The notes: generated from the letters alone by a model not told the origin. 64,000 nt of DNA from Gammaproteobacteria bacterium (GCA_011390365.1 JAABSM010000002.1:1-64000); one strand, 5' to 3'; shown: positions 17,075 through 25,900, counted from the stretch's first letter. Numbers and translations are program-made.

Positions 17075-17135
17075 CTGTATACGCCTTGGCGCGTGAAGGG
17101 CTATCGTACAGCCCCAGGGCTGTACTCCAAACAGA
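17075..17135 (+). repeat. Dispersed repeat R2, copy 2
   Basis: tatacgccttggcgcgtgaa...agccccagggctgtactcca matches 8933-8998. It directly follows the inverted R1 copy. The remaining DNA to 17403 is unremarkable. Confidence 0.5.
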
Positions 17136-17403
17136 TGCTGCATCAACAAACAGATGCTGCATCAATAAGAGAGGATTTGGCAAACAGGAAGGCGCGGTCA
17201 AGCAAATCGATCTCACTGTAAAAAATGCGCGCTCAAGCGTCACCCGCGCCCGCCAACGGCGGGCAAGCCTGGATGCGGCGACTTGGAGGGCCAATATCTT
17301 AACACTATATTGTGTGTGATTTTGCTGCGATGGTGGATTGCGGGATTCTGGTGGTGCAAACATTCAGCTCCCGCATCGAGTCGGCAGTGATTGCATGCAG
17401 TTC

Positions 17404-17766
17404 TCAGCAATCACTCCCCCGTACTGCTTTCCCTTTCACCTTCTCCACCGGAAACCGCTCTTCGTTACGGTCCATCTTGTCATTGGCCGCCTGAATCAGG
17501 TCGATATCCAGCCGTTCGGCGCAGCGCAGGGTGAAGATGAAGATGTCCGCCAGCTCCAGCCGCACCTCCTCCAGCTTCTCCGGCGGCAGGTTGCGGCTCT
17601 GTTCCTGGGTTAGCCACTGGAAATGCTCCACCAGCTCCGCCGCCTCAGCGATCAGCGCCATGGAGAGATTCTTGGGGGAGTGGAACTGCTCCCAGTCCCG
17701 CGTTACGGCGAAGGCCTTCAGGCGCGCCTGAAGTCGGTCGATGCTGTGTTGGGTCGAATCGGTCAT
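17404..17766 (-). CDS. MazG-like nucleotide pyrophosphohydrolase
   Basis: 120 residues. All-alpha NTP pyrophosphatase of the RS21-C6/MazG-like type, which hydrolyses (d)NTPs, often dCTP analogues, to monophosphates. The metal motif E..E...H then E..LELAD is visible: LIAEAAELVEHFQWL and EEVRLELADIFIFTL. The length fits the dCTPase-like subgroup. It starts at ATG 17766. It is a lone gene flanked by repeats on both sides. Confidence 0.88.
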   Translation of the reverse strand: MTDSTQHSIDRLQARLKAFAVTRDWEQFHSPKNLSMALIAEAAELVEHFQWLTQEQSRNLPPEKLEEVRLELADIFIFTLRCAERLDIDLIQAANDKMDRNEERFPVEKVKGKAVRGSDC

Positions 17767-17801
17767 GGATTGCCTCGCTGGGTTTCGGATGGTTGTTTAT
17801 T

Positions 17802-17909
17802 GGATAGGATTTACAGGATTAACAGGATTGCCTTGATTGCCGGCAGTGCAGGTCGGGTTGGCACGACGTAACGGTCTTGCAAATCCTGTAAATCCTGTTA
17901 ATCCTGTCT
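17802..17909. repeat. ACAGGATTTA inverted repeat element
   Basis: The left arm (17802-17829: ggatagg, atttacagg, attaacagg, att) and right arm (17881-17909: aaatcctgtaa, atcctgttaa, tcctgtct) are opposed arrays of an ACAGGATTTA-like unit around about 50 bp. It lies in the divergent region between the MazG-like gene and the mutarotase gene. Confidence 0.75.
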
Positions 17910-17995
17910 AAAAATTTTCCCTTGATAGACAATAATGCGCGAAACGGCTCGGACGCGCTATCATCCCCGCTTTACCCAGCCAAGAGAGGTACGCC

Positions 17996-18898
17996 ATGTG
18001 TAATCCCGCCATTTTGAACGAAAAATTCGGCATCCCCGGTCTCGTCGAGTTCGCCGACAATCACAGCGGCGCCGCTGTCGCCCGGGTCACCACCCGCCAC
18101 GGCCAGATGGAGGTCGCCCGTCAGGGCGGGCAACTGCTGTTCTGGACGCCTCAGGGCCATGCCCCGGTGGTGTGGCTTTCGCCGCAAGCCGTTTTCAAGC
18201 CCGGCAAGTCCCTGCGCGGCGGCGCGCCGGTGTGCTGGCCATGGTTCGGTCCCCATCCCAGTGATGCCAGCCTGCCAGGTCACGGCTTCGCCCGCAACCT
18301 CGACTGGCGCATGCTCGAGACCGCCCGCCTCAAGGACGCCACCCGTATCGCCATGATCTTTGAACCCGGCGAGGAGCAGCGCAAGCTCTGGCCCCACCGC
18401 GCCCAACTGGAACTGGCCATCACCCTCGCCGAGCAACTGCGCATTGACCTCACCACCCGCAATATCGGCGACGCACCTTTCACCATCACCCAGGCGGTAC
18501 ACACCTACTTCCACGTCGGCGACATCGCCAAGGTACGGGTCGAAGGATTGGAGGGCAAGGAGTACCTCGACAAGGTCGATGGCGGCGTGCGCAAGAGCCA
18601 GGAAGGGCCAATCACCATCGATGGCGAGGTCGACCGCATCTACCTCGACTGCCCCGAAGAGGCCCTGATTATTGACGAATCCCTGGGGCGGCGCATTCGC
18701 ATCGCCAAGCAGAACAGCCATAGCACCGTCGTCTGGAATCCCTGGGCGGAAAAGGGCGCGGCATTCGGCGACATGGGCGAAGCGGGCTACCGCCAGATGC
18801 TCTGCGTCGAAACCACCAACGCCGCCGATGATGCGGTTACCATCGAGCCGGGTGAGAGCTTCACCCAGACCAGTGTTTACTCGGTGGAGGGTTTGTAG
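17996..18898 (+). CDS. D-hexose-6-phosphate mutarotase (YeaD family)
   Basis: 300 residues. Aldose-1-epimerase-fold enzyme equilibrating alpha and beta glucose-6-phosphate. Family features are the substrate-binding RGGAPVCWPWFGPH, the His in LPGHGFAR, the catalytic His in QAVHTYFHVGD, WNPWAEK, and the catalytic Glu in CVETTNA. The length suits the family. It starts at ATG 17996 after agagagg. A monocistronic gene between repeat elements. Confidence 0.92.
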   Translation: MCNPAILNEKFGIPGLVEFADNHSGAAVARVTTRHGQMEVARQGGQLLFWTPQGHAPVVWLSPQAVFKPGKSLRGGAPVCWPWFGPHPSDASLPGHGFARNLDWRMLETARLKDATRIAMIFEPGEEQRKLWPHRAQLELAITLAEQLRIDLTTRNIGDAPFTITQAVHTYFHVGDIAKVRVEGLEGKEYLDKVDGGVRKSQEGPITIDGEVDRIYLDCPEEALIIDESLGRRIRIAKQNSHSTVVWNPWAEKGAAFGDMGEAGYRQMLCVETTNAADDAVTIEPGESFTQTSVYSVEGL

Positions 18899-18948
18899 TC
18901 GACCGATTAGAGGATGTTCTTTCACGGAATCGATGGGGGCCACCAAAA

Positions 18949-19010
18949 GGCGGAGCGCGCGGCTTGACGCGCCACTGCCGGCACGGGCGCGTCAAGCCGC
19001 GCGCTCCGCC
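18949..19010. repeat. Perfect 25-bp inverted repeat
   Basis: The arms 18949-18973 (ggcggagcgcgcggcttgac...) and 18986-19010 are perfect reverse complements with a 12-base loop. This would be an extremely stable hairpin 50 bases after the mutarotase gene. There is no T tract. It may act as a transcription barrier or be a dispersed palindrome. Confidence 0.85.
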
Positions 19011-19110
19011 ATGCGCTGGGAGTACTCGGCTGGGCGGGGCTTGCAGCCCCGTTCGGTCCTAAGCTGGAGCTTGGAAGTCGGCGTGAATTAAGTTTTAGTT
19101 TTATCATGTA

Positions 19111-19216
19111 TATCCTGCGAAATCCTGTTAATCCTGTCGATTCTTCTTTTTCGGCGCCTTTACCCATTATTGGCGGCAAATCCTGTAAAATCCCTTCAAT
19201 CCGTTTAATCCTGTCC
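19111..19216. repeat. ACAGGATTTA-type repeat arrays before mnmG
   Basis: Two tandem arrays in the same orientation: tatcctgcgaaatcctgtta with atcctgtcg (19111-19140), and aaatcctgtaaaatccc, then tttaatcctgtcc (19179-19216). The second ends eight bases before the mnmG start, so it forms the gene's leader. The rest of 18899-19223 contains the 25-bp palindrome and no gene. Confidence 0.65.
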
Positions 19217-19223
19217 ATTTAAG

Positions 19224-21107
19224 ATGTTCCATAACGAAACCTACGATGTCATCGTGATCGGCGGCGGTCATGCCGGGACCGAGGCGGCGCTGGCGGCGGC
19301 GCGCATGGGTGCGCGGACGCTGCTGCTGACCCACAATATCGATACCCTGGGGCAGATGAGCTGCAATCCGGCCATCGGCGGCATCGGCAAGGGGCATCTG
19401 GTAAAAGAGGTGGATGCCCTGGGCGGGGTGATGGGGCGGGCGACGGATCGGGGCGGGATTCAGTTTCGGATCTTGAATTCGAGCAAGGGGCCGGCGGTGC
19501 GGGCGACCCGCGCCCAGGCGGATCGCCAGTTGTACAAGGCGGCGGTGCGCTTCGCGCTGGAGAGTCAACCCAATCTCGATCTCTTCCAGCAGGCGGTGGA
19601 TGATCTGGTGGTGGAGGGGGAGCGGGTGACCGGGGTGGTGACCCAGATGGGACTGGCCTTTCACGGCAAGACCGTGGTGCTGACGGCGGGGACCTTTCTT
19701 GGCGGGCGCATCCATATTGGACTCAATAATTACCAGGGTGGGCGCGCCGGCGATCCTCCCGCCAATGCCCTGGCGACGAGGCTGCGGGAATTGTCTTTCA
19801 ACGTGCAACGGTTGAAGACCGGCACGCCGCCGCGCATCGATCGCCGCAGCGTCGATTTCTCGGTGCTCAAGGAGCAGCCGGGGGACGATCCGGCGCCGGT
19901 CTTTTCGTTTCTCGGCTCCCGAGAGGAACACCCCGAGCAGGTAAGCTGCTTCATCGCCCACACCAACGCGCGTACCCACGAGATCATCCGCGGCGGCATG
20001 TCCCGCTCGCCGATGTACACCGGGGTGATCGAGGGGGTTGGACCACGCTACTGCCCCTCCATCGAGGACAAGGTGGTGCGCTTCGCCGATCGCGACGCCC
20101 ACCAGATCTTCATCGAGCCGGAGGGGCTGACCAGCAACGAACTCTATCCCAACGGCATCTCCACCTCGCTGCCCTTTGACGTGCAGATCGGGCTGGTGCG
20201 CTCCATGCAGGGTTTCGAGGAGGCGCGCATCGTTCGCCCCGGTTACGCCATCGAGTACGATTTCTTCGATCCCCGTGATCTGCGTCCGACGCTGGAGACC
20301 CAATTCATCCAGGGGCTCTACTTCGCCGGTCAGATCAACGGTACCACCGGGTATGAGGAGGCGGCGGCCCAGGGGCTGCTGGCGGGCCTCAACGCCGCCT
20401 TGGCGAGCCAGGAAAAGGAAGGGTGGTATCCGCGTCGCGACGAGGCCTACCTGGGGGTGCTGGTGGATGACCTGATCACCCAGGGCACCAACGAGCCCTA
20501 CCGCATGTTCACCAGCCGCGCCGAGTATCGGCTGCTGCTGCGGGAGGACAACGCCGATCTGCGCCTCACCGAACAGGGCCGGGCGCTGGGGCTGGTGGAC
20601 GACGAGCACTGGCGGGTCTTCGAGGAGAAGCGGGAGACCCTCGAACGGGAGCGCCAGCGGCTGCACGACATCTGGATCCAGCCCGGCAGCGAGGCGGCCC
20701 GGGCTGCCAAGGAATCGATGGGGTCGTCCATCTCCAAGGAGGTGCGGGCGCTGGATCTGCTTGCGCGACCGGAGACCAGCTACGCTGGCATTTGCGAACT
20801 GCCCGGCGTCGGCCCGGCGGTAGAGCATGTCCAGGCCTCGGAACAACTGGAGATCCAGGCCCGCTACGCCGGCTACATCGACCGCCAGCAGGCGGAGATC
20901 GAACGCAACCGCGCCAACGAGGCGACCAAACTGCCCGACGACTTCGACTACGTCCGCGTCAAGGGGCTCTCCGCCGAGGTCAGCGAAAAGCTCCAGCGCA
21001 TCCGGCCTGCCACCATAGGCCAGGCCGGGCGTATCTCCGGGGTTACGCCGGCGGCGGTCTCTTTGCTGCTGATTCACCTCAAGCGGGCGAGCTTTGGACG
21101 GGATTAA
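19224..21107 (+). CDS. mnmG: tRNA uridine 5-carboxymethylaminomethyl modification enzyme MnmG
   Basis: 627 residues. With MnmE it installs cmnm5 at wobble U34. Visible features: FAD-binding [17 protein letters not shown], the family segment [32 protein letters not shown]-like ...[35 protein letters not shown] and the C-terminal helical MnmE-binding domain ([17 protein letters not shown]). Its last codons and TAA (GGACGGGATTAA) are themselves a unit of the ACAGGATTTA repeat family, so the stop is supplied by repeat DNA. rsmG lies downstream. Confidence 0.97.
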   Translation: MFHNETYDVIVIGGGHAGTEAALAAARMGARTLLLTHNIDTLGQMSCNPAIGGIGKGHLVKEVDALGGVMGRATDRGGIQFRILNSSKGPAVRATRAQADRQLYKAAVRFALESQPNLDLFQQAVDDLVVEGERVTGVVTQMGLAFHGKTVVLTAGTFLGGRIHIGLNNYQGGRAGDPPANALATRLRELSFNVQRLKTGTPPRIDRRSVDFSVLKEQPGDDPAPVFSFLGSREEHPEQVSCFIAHTNARTHEIIRGGMSRSPMYTGVIEGVGPRYCPSIEDKVVRFADRDAHQIFIEPEGLTSNELYPNGISTSLPFDVQIGLVRSMQGFEEARIVRPGYAIEYDFFDPRDLRPTLETQFIQGLYFAGQINGTTGYEEAAAQGLLAGLNAALASQEKEGWYPRRDEAYLGVLVDDLITQGTNEPYRMFTSRAEYRLLLREDNADLRLTEQGRALGLVDDEHWRVFEEKRETLERERQRLHDIWIQPGSEAARAAKESMGSSISKEVRALDLLARPETSYAGICELPGVGPAVEHVQASEQLEIQARYAGYIDRQQAEIERNRANEATKLPDDFDYVRVKGLSAEVSEKLQRIRPATIGQAGRISGVTPAAVSLLLIHLKRASFGRD

Positions 21108-21255
21108 CGGGATTTGCAGGATGGATGGGATGCTTGGGACGGGTTTAATGGACAGGATTTGTCAGGATTGACGGGATTTTATTTGGATAACCTTGGCAAC
21201 GTAGCAATAAAATATCTTGTAGATCCTGAAAATCCCGATAATCCTGTCGATTCTT
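21096..21255. repeat. ACAGGATTTA inverted element at mnmG 3' end
   Basis: Left arrays ggacgggattaacgggattt (21096-) and ggacaggatttgtcaggatt (21149-) face the right array gatcctgaaaatcccgataa with tcctgtcg (21224-21250). The left array includes the mnmG stop codon. Confidence 0.7.
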
Positions 21256-21281
21256 CTTCATCCCCCTGGGGGTGGCTTCGC

Positions 21282-21358
21282 CTGTGGGAGCGGATTGCAT
21301 CCGCGATCAGCTGGCTTTGATCGGGCTCCGTTGTCGCGGTTTCAAACCGCTCCCACAG
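21282..21358. repeat. REP-like inverted repeat
   Basis: The arms ctgtgggagcgg (21282-21293) and ccgctcccacag (21347-21358) are perfect 12-bp complements with a 53-base interior containing further complementary pieces (gcggatt, gcggttt). This resembles REP palindromes of pseudomonads and relatives. No REP-associated transposase is present in the window. Confidence 0.65.
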
Positions 21359-21416
21359 CGTGGCGTTGATGGGGTTTTGCGGTAATGGAAAGACATTTCG
21401 AAGCAAACAATCAAAA

Positions 21417-21526
21417 ATCCTGAGAAATTCTGTTAATCCTGTCTATTCTTTAACCATCCTACCCCAAAGCGATCAACCATGAATCCCGACCATCCTGAAA
21501 ATCCCGTTAATCCCCTCTATTCTTCT
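21417..21526. repeat. ACAGGATTTA-type arrays before rsmG
   Basis: atcctgagaaattctgttaa with tcctgtctattctt (21417-21450) and catcctgaaaatcccgttaa with tcccctctattcttcttc (21491-21526). The tail ttcttcttcatccccctggg duplicates 21251-21270, showing that a larger unit around the element was copied. Confidence 0.65.
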
Positions 21527-21549
21527 TCATCCCCCTGGGGAGCGGTCGA

Positions 21550-22194
21550 ATGAGCAACCACCGCCAACTCTGGTCGGATCAGCTCGCCCGCGGCGCGGCG
21601 GAGATGGGGCTGGAGATCAGCGATGCCCAGGCGACGAAATTGCTGGATTACCTGGCGCTGATGGAGAAGTGGAACAAGGTCTTCAATCTGACGGCGGTGC
21701 GTGATCCGAAAGAGATGGCGCCCAGGCATCTGCTGGATAGCTTGTCGATCCTGCCCTGGGTGACGGCGGGCAGGCTACTGGACGTGGGCACCGGGGCGGG
21801 GTTGCCGGGAATACCGCTGGCGATCATGCGCCCGAGCCTTGAATGCGCGTTGCTCGATGCCAACGGCAAAAAGATACGTTTCGTGCGTCAGGCGGTGATG
21901 GAGCTGGAACTCTCCAACGTGAATCCTGCCCAACGGAGGATAGAGGCCTTTGAATCGCCACGGCCATTTACCCAGATCACCGCGCGGGCGTTCAGCTCTC
22001 TCCGGGAGCTGGTCGACCTCAGTCGCCGCCTGCTTGCGCGGGACGGCGTCTGGTTGGCGATGAAGGGGGTCGAGCCGAAAGAGGAGATTGCACGTCTGCG
22101 CGCCCAGGGGCTGGATGTGGAGGTGTCGCCGCTGAAGGTGGCGCAAACGACGGGGGAGCGATGCTTGGTATTGATGCGGCAAGGGGAGCGGTGA
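21550..22194 (+). CDS. rsmG: 16S rRNA m7G527 methyltransferase RsmG
   Basis: 214 residues. SAM-dependent methylation of G527 in 16S rRNA. The family opening (LLDYLALMEKWNKVFNLTAV), the DSLSILP segment, the SAM loop DVGTGAGLPGIPLAI and TARAFSSL are present. It follows mnmG as in most bacteria, but a 442-bp repeat cluster now separates them. The parA/parB genes usually next are not here. Confidence 0.96.
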   Translation: MSNHRQLWSDQLARGAAEMGLEISDAQATKLLDYLALMEKWNKVFNLTAVRDPKEMAPRHLLDSLSILPWVTAGRLLDVGTGAGLPGIPLAIMRPSLECALLDANGKKIRFVRQAVMELELSNVNPAQRRIEAFESPRPFTQITARAFSSLRELVDLSRRLLARDGVWLAMKGVEPKEEIARLRAQGLDVEVSPLKVAQTTGERCLVLMRQGER

Positions 22195-23006
22195 TGCCGC
22201 TGATCTGGATCCTGTTCTGGCTTGGCGGCCTTTTTGCGACCGCGGTCATCGCGGATACGGCGGTGCCGGCGGATGGTGCGCCGCCCGACCAGATCAGTCT
22301 CGATTATGAGGTGCGCGCCCGCGGCGTGCCGGTGGGGGATGCCCAGTGGCTGATCGAGCCGCTGAAGGATGGGCGGCGCCGTTTTCGCGTCGAGATCAAG
22401 AGCAAGGGCTTCGTCGATTTTTTCTACCCGGTGAACACGGTGAGCGAGAGCATCTGGCGTTACCAGCCCGAGCGGGGTATCGTCCCCCTGACGTATCGCT
22501 ACACCCATAGCAGACGCGAGAAACGTAATCTCCAGGTGGACTTCGACTGGTCCAGGGATGTCGCGGAGGTGGTGTTTCGCGGCAACAAGAGGCAAGAGCC
22601 GCTGAGCGAAGATACCTTTGACAATCAGCTGTTCCTGCTGGAGTTGGGGCGGCGCGCAGCGGCGGGAGAGGATCCCATTCGTTTCAAGACCATCAGCAAC
22701 AAGGATCTCAAGGAGCGGGAGGCGGAGGTGGTGGGGCGGCAAACCCTGGAGGGTGCCACCGGCAAGATCGACACCCTGCGCCTGATCTACGCGGACGACG
22801 ATAAACGGGTGACGGTGTGGTACTCTCCAAGCCATTACTATCTGCCATTGATGATCGAGTATTATGATCTCGCGGGGGGAGAGCGGCTGTTGCTTACCGG
22901 GATCTCCCTGAAGGCGGCAGGGCAGCCGCGTCGTGAACTGGCGATTCAGCCCCTGGATGGCGGGGATGAGAACAATATCAAGGCACATGCGGCGAAGACG
23001 CCGTGA
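22194..23006 (+). CDS. DUF3108 periplasmic protein
   Basis: 270 residues. ATG 22194 overlaps the rsmG stop by one base and follows aggggag; the in-frame ATG 22161 lies inside rsmG and is rejected. It has a signal peptide (about residues 1-22), then a beta-rich domain with DYEVRARGVPVGDAQW, YRYTHSRREKR, DNQLFLLELGRRAA and YSPSHYYLPLMIEY, the pattern of DUF3108 proteins. The function is unknown; likely soluble periplasmic. It is followed 17 bp later by an outer-membrane-like gene, probably the same transcript. Confidence 0.85.
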   Translation: MPLIWILFWLGGLFATAVIADTAVPADGAPPDQISLDYEVRARGVPVGDAQWLIEPLKDGRRRFRVEIKSKGFVDFFYPVNTVSESIWRYQPERGIVPLTYRYTHSRREKRNLQVDFDWSRDVAEVVFRGNKRQEPLSEDTFDNQLFLLELGRRAAAGEDPIRFKTISNKDLKEREAEVVGRQTLEGATGKIDTLRLIYADDDKRVTVWYSPSHYYLPLMIEYYDLAGGERLLLTGISLKAAGQPRRELAIQPLDGGDENNIKAHAAKTP

Positions 23007-23023
23007 ACAAGGCGAGGTAAAGG

Positions 23024-24049
23024 GTGAAAGCCAAACGCATATCCGTAGCGATCCGCCAGCTCCTTTTCCGCGGGGCGCTGGCGGCCATGGTTCCGTCCAG
23101 CGGATTCGCCGGGGAGGTGGCGTCGAAACCCGGCCCGGATCCTGCTTCCGGTCAGGATCCGGATTCCGAGGTGCTGATGTGGGCGGATGACAAGGTGGAC
23201 CAGGTCTCGGATTACCTGGGTTACGGGGTCAACTGGTTCGACGGCTTTTTCGACAACGATCGCTATACCGACGAGACCCAGGCCAAGGCCCATGTGCGTT
23301 GGCGCAACGACTTCTCCTATGTGCAGGGCGAGGACGGATTCGACTACAAGCCGCGGGTGAGCGCGCGGGTGGATCTGCCGCGCTTCCATGACCGGGTCAA
23401 GCTGCTGATCTTCGCCGATGATGATGACGAGCTGGCGGACATGGAGAGTCGGGGCATGGTGACGCCCCTGGAAGATCAGGAGGAGCGCAATGAGGTGGGT
23501 GTCAGCTATACCTTGCTGGATGGGCTCGCCGAACATCTGTCGCTGCGCGGAAGCATGCGCATCAATCCGGCGGAATTCATCGTCAAGTTACGCCATCGCG
23601 CCTCCTGGAATGTCAGCGATGATCTCTACAGTCGCCTGACCACCACCGCTTTCTACAATACTCGGGAAGGCTTTGGTCTCAAGATGAAGTCCGACCTGGA
23701 GTGGCCGCTGAGTGATCTGGCGCTATTGCGCTGGAGCAATTACGGGATCTGGGATGAGGAGCATCATCACGAAGGGGTCAACTGGTCGAGCGTGGTGACC
23801 CGCTATCGCAAGCTCTCCGAGCGTCGCGCCATCAGCTATTCGGCGGGCGTGGTAGGGCACTCCCGGCCGGACCTGGAGGCCGACAGCTACTTCATCCGCG
23901 CCCGCTATCGCCAGAACTTCCTGCGTCCCTGGTTGTTCGTGGAGTTCGTGCCGGAGGTCTTCTGGCCCCAGGACTACCGCAAGGAGGATTGCTCCACCTG
24001 TTTCGCGCTACTGACCCGGGTCGAGGTGGTGTTCCGCGAGTGGGAGTGA
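23024..24049 (+). CDS. Putative outer-membrane beta-barrel protein
   Basis: 341 residues from GTG 23024, with gaggt upstream. The N-terminus is a Tat-less basic plus hydrophobic signal-like stretch ending GFAGE. The body alternates polar and aromatic residues as in beta-strands (KAHVRWRNDFSY, KPRVSARVDLP, RVKLLIFADD, RGSMRINP, RHRASWNVSDDLYSRLT, YFIRARYRQNFLRPWLFVEFVPE) and ends VEVVFREWE, an aromatic-bearing barrel terminus. I do not recognise the family. It may be co-transcribed with the DUF3108 gene, and a strong terminator follows. Confidence 0.75.
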   Translation: MKAKRISVAIRQLLFRGALAAMVPSSGFAGEVASKPGPDPASGQDPDSEVLMWADDKVDQVSDYLGYGVNWFDGFFDNDRYTDETQAKAHVRWRNDFSYVQGEDGFDYKPRVSARVDLPRFHDRVKLLIFADDDDELADMESRGMVTPLEDQEERNEVGVSYTLLDGLAEHLSLRGSMRINPAEFIVKLRHRASWNVSDDLYSRLTTTAFYNTREGFGLKMKSDLEWPLSDLALLRWSNYGIWDEEHHHEGVNWSSVVTRYRKLSERRAISYSAGVVGHSRPDLEADSYFIRARYRQNFLRPWLFVEFVPEVFWPQDYRKEDCSTCFALLTRVEVVFREWE

Positions 24050-24059
24050 AGCGGGCATG

Positions 24060-24097
24060 AAAAAACCCGGTCTCGACTGAGTCGAGCCGGGTTTTTT
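24060..24097. terminator. Bidirectional rho-independent terminator
   Basis: The stem aaaaaacccgg-ctcgac pairs with gtcgag-ccgggtttttt, with a single bulged T and a tiny loop, flanked by A6 and T6. It serves both the barrel gene (+) and the OmpA-family gene (-), which converge here. Confidence 0.93.
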
Positions 24098-24113
24098 CAG
24101 GTTCCGCCAAAGA

Positions 24114-24734
24114 TTACTGGCAGGAGACCTCGGTGCGGCGGTTCTTGGCGCGACCGTCGCTGGAGGCGTTGGAGGCGACCGGGTTGGACTCGCCTTCGCC
24201 GGTGACGGAGTGGGCGCTCACGCCCTTGCCGGCCAGGTAGTCGGCGACGGCCTTGGCGCGACGGTTGGAGAGGCCCATGTTGTAGCTTTCGGTGCCGACG
24301 CTGTCGGTGTGACCGACGATCATGACCTTTTCGTCAGCGGTGCTGGATTTGACCTTGCTGGCCATCTCATCAAGCATGCGCTTCATGTCGGCCTTGAGCG
24401 CGGAACGGTCGAAGTCGAAGTGGACGGTGGTGTCGCAGTTGACGGCGCCCGGCGCGGGTTCCGGCTTCTTGGCGGCGGATGGCGCCATCTTGGGCGCTGG
24501 CTTCGGCGCGGGAGCGGCCTTCATTGGCTTTTCGGCCACCTCTTCGCCGCAAGCCTCGTCGGCGTCGCCTTTGCTCTTCAGGCATTCGCCCGAGACCATC
24601 CAGCGCTCGCCAGCAGAGGTCGTGACGTTGCTCATTGGTCCTGCGTAGGATAGGGGCGCCATTGCCAGGCCCGCGGTGAGACCCAGGGCGGCGAGCAGCA
24701 GCCGAGGGGTGGAGCGTTTGTTGTTCTCCGGCAT
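24114..24734 (-). CDS. OmpA-family peptidoglycan-binding protein
   Basis: 206 residues. Signal peptide at about 1-31 (ending LSYAG), then an N-terminal part with two Cys (GECLKSKGDADEACGEE), an Ala/Pro/Lys-rich linker (about 70-95) and a C-terminal OmpA domain: HFDFDRSALK, GHTDSVGTESYNMGLSNRRA, GEGESNPVASN, GRAKNRRTEV. The Asp and Arg that bind diaminopimelate (in TDSVG and NRRTEV) are present. There is no barrel or lipobox, so it is periplasmic and tethers to the wall. Monocistronic. Confidence 0.93.
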   Translation of the reverse strand: MPENNKRSTPRLLLAALGLTAGLAMAPLSYAGPMSNVTTSAGERWMVSGECLKSKGDADEACGEEVAEKPMKAAPAPKPAPKMAPSAAKKPEPAPGAVNCDTTVHFDFDRSALKADMKRMLDEMASKVKSSTADEKVMIVGHTDSVGTESYNMGLSNRRAKAVADYLAGKGVSAHSVTGEGESNPVASNASSDGRAKNRRTEVSCQ

Positions 24735-24979
24735 TGTGGATTCCTCCGGTGTTGGTTGGATAGAGAATTTGGGTACCGTCTAGTATAGCGATTTATCGCA
24801 AGAAGGATAGCGCAAATCGCAAAAAAGTGTATCATTTTTGCAGAAGGTCCCCTTCGCGGCGCGGGATCGATCGACTTTATCTCCGTGATCTTGCTCTTCC
24901 CATCGAAATAATAATGACGCAAACCCGCTTGCAGAGCACCCCTTATCCTCCGTTGTCGCCGGGAACCCTCTGAACCGCC

Positions 24980-25260
24980 ATTGTTAACCAAACGAGGGGC
25001 GCGATTCAAGAGGGCGTGCTGCATCGTATCGAAACCGAGCAGGTGCGCATCAAGGACGGCGGTGTCGATTTTTTCGTGCGCTCCGTCTCAAGCCCGCGGC
25101 GCAAGCGGAGAGAGGAGGAGGGTGTCGCTAAAACGCAACATGAGGGGAGGCGTTCGATCCGTTTCTGCCTCCGGAACCCTCATTGACACTGGGCGAGCTT
25201 TCGCCGCCCCATCTTGCGGTACTCAACAAGTTTTCCTCGCATTATCAAACCCGCAAAGTT
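24980..25260 (+). pseudogene. Remnant of an ATP adenylyltransferase (Ap4A phosphorylase) gene
   Basis: Reading GGC-GCG-ATT from 24998 gives GVLHRIETEQVRIKDGGVDF followed by FVRSVSS, then a stop at 25184. Shifting frame at about 25153 gives FDPFLPPEPSLTLGELSPPH and LAVLNKFSSH. Together these match, in order, the G.L.PI.T....ED.GV.F.VR and NPFLP.E..L.V...S..H..LLNKF stretches of bacterial ATP adenylyltransferases. There is no start, one frameshift, and the catalytic HxHxH part is gone: the sequence breaks into a CACAGAG repeat at 25271. Upstream, 24735-24979 holds only the OmpA-gene promoter region. Confidence 0.7.
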
Positions 25261-25270
25261 CTCAACCGAG

Positions 25271-25322
25271 GCAAGGAGCACACCGAGAACCCTTCCCTCG
25301 TGATCTCTGTGTCTCCGTGAAA
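25271..25322. repeat. CACAGAG inverted element
   Basis: gcaaggagcacaccgag (25271-25287) faces gatctctgtgtctccgtga (25302-25320). It sits exactly where the ATP adenylyltransferase remnant loses similarity. Confidence 0.5.
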
Positions 25323-25360
25323 TATCTTGGAAAACTTTGGCGCGGCTGTCCGAGCCGCCT

Positions 25361-25900
25361 TCAGGGCAGCATCGGATTCATGATCCCCATCGGACGGGAC
25401 ATCTGGCGCACGTTCTGGCGCATCACGCCGACTCCGCCGGTGATGTGGCCGAAGCGCTGATCGACGTTATGCATGCCTGCGCTCATGAGTTGCATGTCCT
25501 GCTCGATGCCGTTCACCTCCAGGCCGATGCTGTGCATCGCCGCGCTGATCTCCGGCATGGTAGAGGCGAGGCGGCTGGTATGCCGGTTGATGCGATCCAT
25601 GTTCTCCATGTGGTCATCGATCAGCTCGACGCGGCCGGTGATCGATTCCATCTTGGTCTTGACCACCTTCAGCCGGGAGTGCATCGACTCCATGTTGCCA
25701 ACGATACCGCTCATGTCCTTATAGAGGACGTGAATGTAGTAGACGTTGAACACCGCCAGTACGATAAGCAGGATCGACATCACACCCAGTATGACGTTGG
25801 TGATGTGAAAGTGACGGTGGCGTTCGTCGAGATGCAGTTGGGTCTCGCGGCCGAGCCGACCGACCACTTCGATGAACAGGCGCTTGGGATCATCCGCCAT
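25361..25900 (-). CDS. Met-rich coiled-coil membrane protein A
   Basis: 179 residues. A short cytoplasmic N-terminus, one membrane helix (about residues 34-56), then about 120 residues of heptad-patterned helix exceptionally rich in methionine (MESMHSRL, KMESITGRVELIDDHMENMD, MQLMSAGMHNV) ending RQMSRPMGIMNPMLP. It is clearly paralogous to the adjacent protein B. Proteins of this look are sometimes mislabelled as translation initiation factor; nothing here supports that. Role unknown; the Met side chains could bind Cu(I) or simply pack a coiled coil. Second gene of a two-gene operon, divergent from the M50-HlyD gene. Confidence 0.75.
   Translation of the reverse strand: MADDPKRLFIEVVGRLGRETQLHLDERHRHFHITNVILGVMSILLIVLAVFNVYYIHVLYKDMSGIVGNMESMHSRLKVVKTKMESITGRVELIDDHMENMDRINRHTSRLASTMPEISAAMHSIGLEVNGIEQDMQLMSAGMHNVDQRFGHITGGVGVMRQNVRQMSRPMGIMNPMLP

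Noticed and set aside
17802-21526. Possible CRISPR array
   Set aside because: Units are too short, irregularly spaced and in opposed orientations; no cas genes.
24981-25460. 159-codon plus-strand frame
   Set aside because: Runs through the decayed adenylyltransferase in the wrong frame and into the Met-rich protein gene.
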